Position numbers and translations under genes: made by a program | Source of the DNA: Aphrocallistes beatrix | Taxonomy: Eukaryota > Porifera > Hexactinellida > Sceptrulophora > Aphrocallistidae | Length of the DNA: 64,000 nt | Direction: 5' to 3' | Assembly: GCA_963281255.1 (NCBI GenBank) | Contig: OY725493.1 | Coordinates: 62,001 to 126,000 of the forward strand | Notes under the pieces: model-generated | Seen by the model: only the letters and a program-made list of their open reading frames with translations | Database searches by the model: none | Told to the model about the DNA's origin: nothing | In this document: positions 44,172-54,115 of the stretch, in pieces | Position numbering within the stretch: position 1 is the first letter of the stretch | Layout: every line of letters starts with the position of its first letter

Positions 44172-47097
44172 TTAAGAAATGGAACAATTCCTCTTCCCCT
44201 TTCCAACCACTTTCCCTTCCGCAGTCCCAGTCCCATACTTCTGGTAGAGCAGCTGCGGGGTGAGCAGCTTCACTTGCTCCATCACGGCGTGGAAGGAGTC
44301 CTGCACGCACAATCCGGTCTTCGCACTCGTCTCCATGAAGGGGCAGCTAATTTTAGAACAGTACTCGATCACTTCGTCCACTGGGACCTCCCTGTACTCG
44401 TCCAGGTCTTTCTTGTTCCCACACACCACCATGGGGATCTCGTCTGGATGCTCCTACATAGCAACACCTCTGATCAGAATCTGAACTTAGGAATGTGGAC
44501 GCAGTGGGTTATTAACTCAAATCATGATTTATTACTTTTAGGAGGAATCGTTTAGTCTTATTGAAGGTTGAAATTAAAAATAGACTCAACTAATTCGTAT
44601 ATGAAATTACGTAACCACAAAAATGTCTAATTATAGAATGTTAACTAAAATAGAATAAAAGCAGAGTTGAGAGTGTCGAGTTTTAGATTTGATAAAGTAT
44701 GATTCAACAAAAACACAGACATTGAATCAACCATTTAATATTCTAACACCTAACTTCTGTGGAGAAAACTCATTTGTAAGATGACAAGGTGTGAGATAGG
44801 AAGAAGTGTCACAGGAATACCAACAACTGAAAGGTAATGTGTCTCTAACCTTAGCTCTAACTGTAGCAATGGCAACACCGGACTCCAACTACTCCAATTG
44901 CCCCTACCCCATCTACCCCATCTACCCAGTGCCATTCTCCCAGTGTCTGAGTATGAAGTTGTGCCAGTGCGGGGACCACCTACGTAGATGGAAGGTGAGG
45001 AAGGAGAGTCCCAACAGGGGGCGCGTGTTCCTCAGCTGCCAGACCGCATGGCCGATAGACCTCACAGGCCGCACCATCTCCTGTCCCTCCTGGCACTGGG
45101 AGGACGAACTGGACCCCAAACCGGAAATATTCTCCTTCGATGACCAGTACCGGTCTCATCCGGACACCAGGGCCTACTTCCAGTCCCTGGACTTCCTGGA
45201 GAGGAACAGCGCGAGGGCCAGGGAGCTGCTGGGGATGAAGGGTAGGTGTGATACTGGACCATGGACACGGATAATCCTATCAATTCAGAACTTAGAGGAG
45301 CTGCTGCATTGTCAGAATTTCAAAGTTTTGTTTTTTTAAAAATTGTCGTTAGTCAGAATGGAGTTTCTTACTATCAAATTAATCTTCAAAAGTGGATGTC
45401 ACATGTCCTTAACCTTAATTGTTGACGTCCATACAAGTTAACAAATTACCCGTGGGATCTTCTATCGCTGTTCTCTTGAGGTCACAATTAACAAAATGAA
45501 AATTGTGGTCAAAGAATGACTTCTTACATAATCCAATTCACAGTTTCCGAAAAGTAATTCTGACATTCTGACAAAATTCTGACAAATGCAGCCTTAGAGA
45601 GGTAGAGAACTGATATGTGATTGGTGACCAATGAAGTGTTAAAATTCATTTGTTTGTTTGTTTGTTTAGTGAAGACTAAAACCAGGGATGCAGGAATCCA
45701 GACAGAGGGACTTCCTGCCATGGAGCAACTCCAAATTGACGATAGCAACGACTTCTCGCTGAGGTATTCGCCGGGATCTCAGCAATTCGTCATCCCCTAC
45801 CTATCCCCGAGGTAAGATTTGATTGGCTACAGTGTATGTTACAGAGGCATAATTATAGTTAGTTATAATTAGACATCTCAGAAGAAGAGAGAAAGAGGGA
45901 CCACATTCCGAAGAGCTGATCCTGTTTCCAGGAGAAAACACGGATGATACCTAATCTGATTGAGTCAATTCTTGACTCTTGAAGAGTTACGAACTAATTT
46001 ATTTATAGACAACACATATTTGTAGCTCACTTATGTTTCTATGTTCTATTTTTATGAATAAACTACCATCCATAGTTCCTAGTTTCCTAGTGTCTTTATA
46101 CTGTCCTAGTACCGTAGTGTCAGTGTCCTAGTGCCATAGTGTCCTAGTGTCACAGTGTCCTAGTGCCATAGTGTCAAAGTGTCCTAGTGTCATAGTGTCC
46201 TAGTGTCCTAGTGTCCTAGTGCCATAGTGTCATAGTGTCCTAGTGTCAGTGTCCTAGTGCCATAGTGTCGTGGTGTCATAGTGTCGTAATGTCGTAGTGT
46301 CCTGGTGTCGTAGTGTCATAGTGTCAGTGTCGTGGTGTCATAGTGCCAGTGTCGTGGTGTCAGTGTCGTGGGTGCAACTAGCCTTCTCCTGCTCGATCTT
46401 CTTCCTGAGCTGCTTGAGCTCCAGCCAGGAGCTGAGGGAGTTGATGGCGTATAGGGCGAGGTAGGCGTCCCCCTCCGCCAGGGAGCTGTCCCGGTACTTG
46501 AAGAACTCCTCCTGCCCCGCCGTGTCGATTATCTCGATGTCGAACTCCCTCCCCGAGTGGGAGATTTCCGTCACGTACTTCTCCTCCACCTACTCATACA
46601 CAAACAATAACAACTATTGTCACAACAGCACCAGGAGACATGTCCTATTGCTATGAGGACACCAACAGAACTGTTACTAAATATAGCAACAGACCATCTG
46701 GTGGCGTACTTCAGACACCAAGAATTAGTGTCGCGTGGCGGTGGCTATAAATCTGGACACACTTCAGTCGAATGGAAAATTTCAGAATTTTATAGAAAAT
46801 ATAATAATTCGAAGATTCATTAGAAATAAGACAATTGTTTGATTGGATCGTTCGGAATTCCAGGGAGTTCATGTCTAAATTTAGCACTGATCTATTGCCC
46901 CCTTTGGGTCCAGGGAGGGATCCCCACGGATTCGGCGCCTGTTCTTGATCCCTAGCTCCTCTAGGAGGACTCACCGTAGGGTCGTAGTACTCAGGAAATC
47001 TGTCCTCCAAGAATCGGACAGTGATGGAGCTCTTCCCAACGCCTCCCGAGCCAACCACGCACACGCACAGCCTGGGGTTACTGTATGGGGATGCCAT
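44172..47097 (-). CDS. Ras-family small GTPase
   Basis: Exons 47097-46975, 46589-46383 and about 44453-44172 give about 203 residues. G1 is GSGGVGKS (16-23), the effector loop is YYDPTVEEKY, G3 is DTAGQEEF (Q67 equals Ras Q61), G4 is GNKKDL and G5 is ETSAK. The tail KGKRNCSIS has a basic stretch and a CAAX box ending in Ser, predicting farnesylation and membrane anchoring. It is a plasma-membrane type switch near Ras/Rap/DIRAS; the subfamily is not resolved. The intron 2 donor is unusual: the only in-phase donor I find is GC (GAGAAG|GCTAGT), and the acceptor may be before GAG or three bases later, so the model there may be off by a residue. Intron 2 contains a minisatellite next to the donor and a complete plus-strand gene. 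Confidence 0.87.
44869..45815 (+). CDS. GRF-type zinc-finger protein
   Basis: Two exons, 44869-45241 and 45670-45815, give about 172 residues. Residues 31-80 form a GRF zinc finger: LCQCGDHL with C32 and C34, NRGRVFLSC with C57, and CPSWHWEDE with C72. GRF fingers bind single-stranded nucleic acid and occur in NEIL3, TOP3A and APE2 but also in small stand-alone proteins like this one. A Tyr/Pro-rich leader precedes it and acidic or polar sequence follows. The gene lies inside intron 2 of the Ras-family gene on the opposite strand. The end is ambiguous: AGG TAA reads as a stop, but CGAG|GTAAGA is also a good donor, so further exons are possible. Intron 1 (45242-45669) contains a MITE-like stretch and a (GTTT)n acceptor tract. 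Confidence 0.72.
46080..46375. repeat. TAGTGTCC/TAGTGTCA minisatellite in Ras-gene intron 2
   Basis: About 30 imperfect 8-12 bp units built from TAGTGTCC, TAGTGCCA and GTGTCGTGG. The array ends within ten bases of the predicted donor of the minus-strand Ras gene. Confidence 0.9.
46590..46974. other. Ras-gene intron 1
   Basis: No gene inside. The donor is ACG|GTGAGT on the minus strand and the acceptor GAGTAG|GTGGAG, joining PT to VEEKY in the effector region. Confidence 0.7.
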
Positions 47098-47814
47098 TCA
47101 GTGATAGGGTTGCTAGGGTAGGTGCCAAGTGTATGTTAGTAAACAAAAACAAAATAAACTCCATTTATTATATATACCATTATGCTAATAAAAGTCAAAA
47201 TATTAATCACAGGAATGTAATAACAAATCTCACATGAAGACACCAACAAAAACAAAATGAGTAACGAGTAATGACGTCACATCCCACAACTAGCATTGAT
47301 AGAAATAGCAGACACTTCCAGACAACGGATAGCTCACTGGTATACCTCTTTCGCACCTACTTATTTCTCAATCAAAAAGTACTCATTTTCACCCTTTTTT
47401 TCAAACATATTCCACTCAAAAAGCCTCAACTCCCGTTTCTGGCACACTAATACCCGTTTATTTTGGTCTCTAATTAGGCAAAATGTGTGTGTGTGTGTGT
47501 GTGTGTATGCACCAATTCGGCGCCCGTTGTTACCTTATGTACTTAGGCGCAGAACAAACGAGCGAAGCGCGCTTGTAATAAACAAACAAGATTTACTCAC
47601 AAGAAAAAGAAAATAGAAAAAGCATAAAAAGAGCGAAAATAAAGTCTCAAAACAAATCCATAAAATCTGAGATACACAAATCCTATCTATTTATAGAATC
47701 TTAGAGAAGGGGCAAGCAATCAGATTGAGATCAGGCATAAGGGAGTCGAATCTAAAAATAGAATACATGACAACAGTATAGGTTCTTAGTTATGCGGCTA
47801 TATGGGATATATTA
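47098..47814. other. Intergenic region between the Ras gene and the PFR-like gene
   Basis: It contains a (GT)n microsatellite at 47484-47506 and, at 47515-47580, a fragment (TTCGGCGCC... GAGCGAAGCGCGCTTGTA) of the GC-rich palindromic family. No gene is recognised. Confidence 0.5.
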
Positions 47815-50218
47815 TTATTGAAAGTTCTTGCTGAGTGATTGAATCTCCAAATTTTCCCACTCTGCTTCGTGTTGTGCTCTCTCATCCTCATCTGTAAACA
47901 AGAGAAATAAACAAAGGAAGTAAACAAGGAAAGTAAACAAGGGAAGTAAACAAGACAAGTAAACAAGAGAGTGGGTGGCATGAACTCACAGACAGTGTCG
48001 ACTGAGGACAGCTTGGTGTCGGGAACCCGTTTGTAGATCGCGGCGTCCACAGCTTTCAGTTTATGGTCCGTCTCAGCATAGATGTGCTCTAGCGACTGCT
48101 TAGCACTCATGTAGTGCATCTTGTACTCAGACAGCTCTTTCACTTCCTTCTCCGTCTTATCGACCATCATCTAAGGACGACGAGTCACTACGGCACATAG
48201 GCTAACGTTTTAAATTTTTTAGTGCAGCTCCTAGTATAGGAATCCCTTATGTCATGATCGGCGTGCGACATCCATTATGAAAGATTTCCATACCTTTCCA
48301 TAAAAGGTTTCAAAATGTATGGCCAATCAGAATCAAGGATTTAACATAACAGTTGGCTTTCATTTTATTGATTAATATGGATTATAACTAACTCAATGCA
48401 TATAAATGAATTACAATGACTCTCTAAACTTGAAATCTGATTGGTTGACGTGGAGAAAATTGTTTAAAACGCAATCAAGGATGTCTATTATGCAAATACC
48501 CTACAAGTCAAGTCACTTAATGGAGCTGCACTATCAGTCTGGGGCGTCAAGCGAGCGTTTAAATATCGGGCCATGTCCCCAGAAAAAAGATTGCTCGCAG
48601 AGATGGCCTAGGGGACATAATGGCTCTTGGTTCCTGTAGAGGTGATCCCATACCATCCTAGGAGATTAAAATTCAATTGAATAATCCATAACGCATGGCC
48701 TCTAACCTTGAGTCCAGTCATTCTCTGCTTTTTCAAATCTTCCTTCTTGGGCTGGAGAAGAGCATCCAGTGTGGACACATTCGTCTCCAGTTCTTGCAAG
48801 CGGAACCTGGACGCCACGATACGACCCACCAGACACCTCCTGTACAGCTGCAGAGCCTACGAGAATCAGCTGTCACTGATACTAAATATAACTACTCACA
48901 TGCAGAAAGTAGTCTCATGATGATTCTGTTGTGAGTAATTTCAAAATAGGAATTTAGAAGCTAACTCAGAGCATCCCTGGTCCGCCTACTCACCTCCACA
49001 GAGACACGGTTGAGCTGCTCCAGGTACAGCTGATGTGTCTGGTAGAAGTCCTCCACCACCAGAGTGCAGCCCTCCTCCACCAGTGCCAGCACTGACTGGG
49101 CGTGCTGAGTCTGTGTCTGCAGACGCGACACATTATCCTGCCACACCGACACCTTCTTGCGCGCTTCATTGTACGCGCGCTCAGCTGATTTCTATAAATA
49201 GACAGTCAGCTGATCTCACTGGCAAAATGACCTCAGCACTCTGTGGAGTCTTTAATTGTAATTACGGTCTTTCCCTGAATTAGCGCCCGGGCACTTAATG
49301 AACGTTAAACCCCGACGTTCATTCAGGGAAAGACCTTAATTATCGTTGCTAACTCATTCGCGGTTAAGTCATTTTCGGCGGGTAAGCCATATTTGTGTTT
49401 CATACTATAAATAGAATCGAAGCCAGGTAGTTCGAGGTGTCGAGTCTCTAGGACAGAGATTTCAACTTTTTTTTCGGAGGATTTCTTTGATTTGTTTCTA
49501 GAAGTCCTCAAGCTTTTAAGAGGTCATGACCTGACTTTTGAAGAACAAATATTTCCTCCAGTAAGAAGAAAGTTAGATCGATAACGGTGTCCCCTGGACC
49601 AGGGAGTTAGTAGGGAGTTATAGGCCTAAAGGGTTGGGTAGGGTTGAATGGTCTTACGTTCTGTCTCTTGGCGTGGTCTCTCTGTGCATCGATCTGCTTC
49701 GCAGAGTCTCTGAGTGCTCTCAGTCTACTCTCCAGCAGTGCCTGCTCTTGTCTATATATGCAGAATCAAATCACAGCGCTACAACACTAGCGGACCATGG
49801 AGACTACTAACTTGTTCTTCTCCAGTTCTTTGATCTGTATATCATCCAGCTGCTTGAAATGCTGTTTGGATCCTGAGTAGATCTTGTCCAAGGTGTTACT
49901 GGCCCGATCCATCCTCCCACGGTCCTCTTCACACCGTTTCTAAAAATAGACAGTCATACCTGTGTCTGGACATTCCCTACAAGGATGTATGACACATTCC
50001 TATCCTCCGTTTAGTTACCTGGACGGTACTGAGGCTTTCTCCATCAGATTGCATCGCTGCGCCTATCTCCATCTCCAGATTCTTCACAGAGATGTGCTTG
50101 TTAGCTCGCACCACTTCTGAGTACCTCTGCTCTGCCACTCCATGCTGTAGCTCCGCCTTCCCAACGCATACCACTGTGTACAAAGTAAATAAGTAAACAA
50201 ACAAACAAACAAACAAAC

Positions 50219-50250
<32 letters not shown>

Positions 50251-51688
50251 AGAATGTTTACCAATATTATCCATTGCGTCAGATAGACATTTTTCTGCCT
50301 CCTCCATCTGTCCATTCTGGAGGTGTTTCTGTCTCAGTTTGCTGCACTGATCAGCTGTTTTGAGGAAGCTGAGTGGCTCATAATTCACCTCCACTTCTTC
50401 CCCGCCTATTTCACACGCGTCCTTGAAGATAAAGAACAACTTCTGGAACACTTTGTTGGAGGACTTCAGAGAGGTGTGTCCGTTCGAAGCGATCAGAGAG
50501 GCGTTGTTTAAAATATCTAGACATCACACGGAGTTAGTTCCTATCTCTGAATACAGAACTTAGTTCCTATCTCTGAATACAGAACTAAATTCCATATCAC
50601 TGAACACGTAACTAGGGAGTTACCTAACAGCTTCTGTGCTTTCTCATGGTGCTTGGGTACCAGTGGATCTCCAATGACAGAGCTGACTAGCTTCAAAAAC
50701 TTCTTCTGTTCCTCTTCTACAGAACATACTACATAAACGTATTCGTTGCCATGAAGCTACACACAGTGTCCGCTAGGTGGATATTGAACGTTAACATTTA
50801 GTTTTGGGTCATTTGCCCCTTGTACCCCAGAGGTCCGAAGGCCACTCTAACACCTGGAATCCCAACCCTTCATTCTGACCAATCAATTCACCGATTAAAC
50901 CTATGACATCATTGGTCATTATGTGCGGTAGTGTCTCGTACCATTGGAAGGCTTGGCTTTCACTTTTTCCTGACACGATTCGAGCATTTCCTGACTCCGC
51001 ACGAAGAGAGTGTCCTTCATCAGCTGAGGCAGCCTTTGCATCTAAAGAACAGCTGACACAGTAAGCACACTCAGAGCTGAGGTGTGAAATCAGCTGACAC
51101 AGCAAGCACAGCTCAGAGCTGAGGTGTGAAATCAGCTGACACAGTAAGCACAGCTCAGAGCTGAGGTGTGAAATCAGCTGACACAGCAAGCACAGCTCAG
51201 AGCTGAGGTGTGAAATCAGCTGACACAGCAAGCACAGCTCAGAGCTGAGGTGTGAAATCAGCTGACACAGTAAGCACACTCAGAGCTGAGGTGTGAAATC
51301 AGCTGACACAGTAAGCACACTCAGAGCTGAGGTGTGAAATCAGCTGACACAGCAAGCACAGCTCAGAGCTGAGGTGTGAAATCAGCTGACACAGTAAGTC
51401 CAGCTCAGAGCTGAGGTGTGAAATCAGCTGACTACTCACAGTGACGATGTCCTTCCTGTCCTTCTCGTCCAAGAGGGAGCGGACGTGGTCGCAGAACTCC
51501 TGGTAGGTGCACGCGGCCGCTTCCTCCCCGAACAGCTGATGCACCTGCTCCTCTCCAGCTGGCGCCAGGGGATCAGCTGATTCCTCTCCGCGGGGGGCGC
51601 GGGGACACGGGGTCGGGGGGGCGGTCTGTGCGTCCTGGAGGATCAGGTACGCGGACGAGTCGATCTCCTCACTGCAGAACTCTGCCAT
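47815..51688 (-). CDS. Paraflagellar-rod-like coiled-coil protein
   Basis: Eleven exons join in frame to 559 residues: 51688-51440, 51041-50942, 50716-50624, 50516-50262, 50173-50019, 49939-49812, 49751-49658, 49191-48994, 48856-48707, 48170-47990, 47891-47815. After an acidic N-terminus (MAEFCSEEIDSS) the protein is almost all helical and coiled coil. Landmarks recall the paraflagellar rod (PFR1/PFR2) family of kinetoplastids, in order: a GKAELQHGVAEQRY segment, KRCEEDRGRMDRA, KKVSVWQDNVSRL, LALVEEGCTLVVEDF, then ALQLYRRCLVGRIVASRFRL, LDALLQPKKEDLKKQR and a lysine-rich tail. The length also agrees with that family. This is from recalled family features, so it is a proposal; an unrelated coiled-coil protein is the alternative. 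A role in a flagellum or cilium would be the expectation. The acceptors of exons 6 and 8 are CTATTTTTAG and CTATTTATAG. The leader is probably spliced (acceptor CATTCCTAG, 51694-51695). Confidence 0.65.
48222..48531. mobile_element. Complete TA-flanked MITE (GTGCAGCTCC family) in PFR-like intron 9
   Basis: The perfect 10-bp inverted ends GTGCAGCTCC and GGAGCTGCAC are flanked by TA on both sides; length 310 bp. It defines the family also seen at 2392-2910 and 54165-54471 and points to Tc1/mariner-type mobilisation. Confidence 0.9.
49243..49343. repeat. Inverted repeat with GGTCTTTCCCTGAAT arms in PFR-like intron 7
   Basis: The arm AATTACGGTCTTTCCCTGAA (49258-49277) and its complement TTCAGGGAAAGACCTTAATT (49322-49341) enclose a ~44-base loop rich in ACGTT and CGGG. 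It is either a small MITE or a structured intron segment. Confidence 0.7.
50190..50251. repeat. (AAAC)n(TAAC)n microsatellite in PFR-like intron 4
   Basis: Runs of AAAC then TAAC. On the minus strand they form a GTTA/GTTT-rich tract leading to the exon 5 acceptor. Confidence 0.9.
51050..51436. repeat. 42-bp minisatellite filling PFR-like intron 1
   Basis: About nine units of CAGCTGACACAGCAAGCACA plus GCTCAGAGCTGAGGTGTGAAAT, some shortened by one base. The array starts within ten bases of the exon 1 donor and ends about 10 bases from the exon 2 acceptor, so the intron is essentially the array. The period is a multiple of three, which makes long meaningless ORFs. Confidence 0.93.
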
Positions 51689-52921
51689 CCTGGAGCTAGG
51701 AATGCGAGATAGTTATGTGCATTAGTTCCATAGAGGAGTGTACGGAAACACAGAAACACTTTAGAAAATAAAATATTCGAAAAGCGGACATTTCGTTCTT
51801 TGGGATTTCGACGCCGGAATATCCCCGTTTTCCAAATATTCAAGTCCGTGGTTATTATATGACACCTTAACTCAATTCAGATGTGGCGCTCATGTGTCCA
51901 CGGGCTGTGGGTGGTAGGATTCTACTCAACTTGAAGCAATGTGGATGCACAAGAGTAATTATACAGAGCCATATCCATGTGCATACCAACTAACCACTGC
52001 ACTGAATCCCTTACAAGATGATGTAATATCCAGTTTGATAGAATCAAGGTTAATTGAACTGTTCTAGCACCAGATTGTACAGTACAAGTACGATGGACTA
52101 AGTTCTATAACAGGAGAATGCTATGTCAGGACATGGACCTCCTGCACCAGTTCAATCCGAGACTGCGGTCCTGATTCAGTGGCGCAAACCCAGTAAATGT
52201 TGACACATCAACATACATGCCACCTGAGCCATGAAGGCGGGACAGTTGGCAAGTATGCACCACATATACTGATATACAGCATACCATATGTTATATTATG
52301 TAACTATGCAAATTAGGAACAATTACAAGTTTGAAAATCCTGCTTTATTAAATTCAGGTCAGAATTAAGTCAGACCATGGATATGCTGAACTTAAACTGG
52401 CAATCCACATCCATAACGCCAACTTTGAAAGTCAACTCAAAGACTCAATATTATAACTAATGTCCAGGTTTTAGTGTCCAGTCATTAGTTCAGCATTTTC
52501 AACGGTGTTCAAGAGAGTTTCAAGAAAACGTCCAGTTGTTTGCAAAGATATTTCGGTCACCATATCCTGGCATAATGATGTCATAGAGCAAGCTTGTGAA
52601 GGAATTTGTACTGAAACTTTAAAACTGAAGACTTGAGAAGTGTAACGATCAGAAATATTATTAGGGATAGACTTTTTGGTAAATTATTGTGAAGAAATTA
52701 AAAAAATCTTCTTAAAACTCGAAAATATTTCTCTTAAAAGCGCCGACAAACTTCGGTTAACCCAAATAACTGAAAATATATAAATTTATAGAGAAAATAT
52801 TTTATAATCAATTCAGTTGACCCAACACGAAAATATTCCTAACCAAATCTGGATGCACAAATCTCATAAATGAGTCATTAAAAAGTTCCTCGAATCCAAA
52901 TCAATGCCACAGAGTTCTGGA
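51689..52921. other. Intergenic region between the PFR-like and DED-only genes
   Basis: AT-rich, no gene or clear repeat recognised. It contains the PFR-like upstream region and the DED-only gene 3' flank. Confidence 0.5.
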
Positions 52922-53503
52922 CTAACTCAGGAGCATTTGACTCCTGAACTCTTCATCGGACATTTTCTTAAAAGTGGAAGCGTAGCCTCGAACTTTGCTA
53001 GCTAAATCGTTTCTTTTTAGGATTTCCAGACATTCTGCCAGATCTTCAGTATCCCTGGTTATGATGCTGTTCTCTATGCACAGTTGGAAGATCTGGTTTC
53101 CGCTCTCTTTCCCGTCCAAGCTCACTTTGGAAGAGCTGGCGGTGAGCATGATCCAGTGCTTCTTGGTCATTCCAGTTATCAGCAGCTCTCTGAATGTGTT
53201 GGTGGGGTGGGGTTCATCAGCGGACGCGGGAGATAAGGAGCTGGGAGAGCTCAACCACTTCAGCTGTCTCGCGGTGTATTGCAACTTCCCACCAATCATT
53301 TCAAGCGCTGCATCGAACTCGCAGGGATCAAAGTCCTTCCATTTCTTTAGAGCGGTCAAGAAACTGACAGTATCCGTTCCGATCCCCTCGCTCACTCCCC
53401 CTGGCACTCGGAGGGTGTTCTTCAGCTTTTCTATTATCTCAGGCGTCATTAACTTGTCCAGCTCGACGTACACTTTCATTTCATTTTTGTCAGATTCAGC
53501 CAT
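52922..53503 (-). CDS. Tandem death-effector-like domain-only protein
   Basis: A 193-residue single coding exon. It is made of two death-fold-like helical domains and nothing else: DED-like 1 at about 7-84 (MKVYVELDKLMTPEIIEKLK...FLTALKKW...YTARQLKWLS) and DED-like 2 at about 102-178, ending with CLEILKRNDLASKVRGY, which has an RxDL motif (R164-L167) typical of DED helix 6. It matches the first ~190 residues of the NACHT gene 3.5 kb away along its length and in domain order. Free-standing tandem death-effector proteins in vertebrates act as adaptors or decoys that tune apoptosis; a similar regulatory or adaptor role is inferred. There is no NACHT, caspase or LRR part. An acceptor-like CTCCTCTAG six bases before the ATG suggests a spliced leader, the same structure as in the NACHT gene. 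It is transcribed away from that gene. Confidence 0.75.
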   Translation of the reverse strand: MAESDKNEMKVYVELDKLMTPEIIEKLKNTLRVPGGVSEGIGTDTVSFLTALKKWKDFDPCEFDAALEMIGGKLQYTARQLKWLSSPSSLSPASADEPHPTNTFRELLITGMTKKHWIMLTASSSKVSLDGKESGNQIFQLCIENSIITRDTEDLAECLEILKRNDLASKVRGYASTFKKMSDEEFRSQMLLS

Positions 53504-53819
53504 TCCAGTCTAGAGGAGCTGAACAGGAAATAAATTCATTTTTAATAACTAAAGTTTAAGATTTAAGGAGTAAGCAACTTCTTCGAAGGAGCGCTCTTTT
53601 AAATATTTTGAAAATACGCATCACTTCTATTCTCAGGCGTAGCAGCTGCTATGTAACTACCTTAATTCTATATATTGAGAAGCCCAGGGGACTTTTCAAT
53701 ACCTCCTTCATTCCTACCTACCTAAACTCAGGTACAGAATCTCAACGCAGTCCCACTCTCCCTCAAAAAAGTGTGAGGCCCGTCTAAAATGGGGCGGTTG
53801 GCATCAGGGAGTTCTCTAG

Positions 53820-53985
53820 GAGCAGAGACGCTACTTTAGCGTAGTTTTATGCCCAATCGTTTTAGGACCGCGGAAATTGGAATATTTTCCTATACCATAA
53901 TCTAATTTATCGGTTTAGGCGTATGAATATTTATATGATTGGGATTAGGAGTGTTTCTGTAGAGCTGTATAATACCCTGAGTGGC
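53820..53985. repeat. GAGACGCTCC-family repeat, inverted copy
   Basis: AGCAGAGACGCTACTTTAG on the left and GTGTTTCTGTAGAGCTGTAT on the right, with a body shared in inverse with 38655-38810 and 61712-61865. Confidence 0.55.
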
Positions 53986-54115
53986 TTTTATGCCAATGAC
54001 CGATCACAACAGACGACGTAATCGTAAATTGTTTCACAGAAACTAAAATACGTAGTTCATTTCGAATCATTACCCGTGATTCCAAAATACTAGGATCTCG
54101 AAATTCTACGCAACA

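Noticed and set aside
50809-51688. ORFs with a repeated CLLCQLISHLSSEL peptide
   Set aside because: Produced by the 42-bp intronic minisatellite, whose period is a multiple of three. Donor and acceptor sites show it is an intron.
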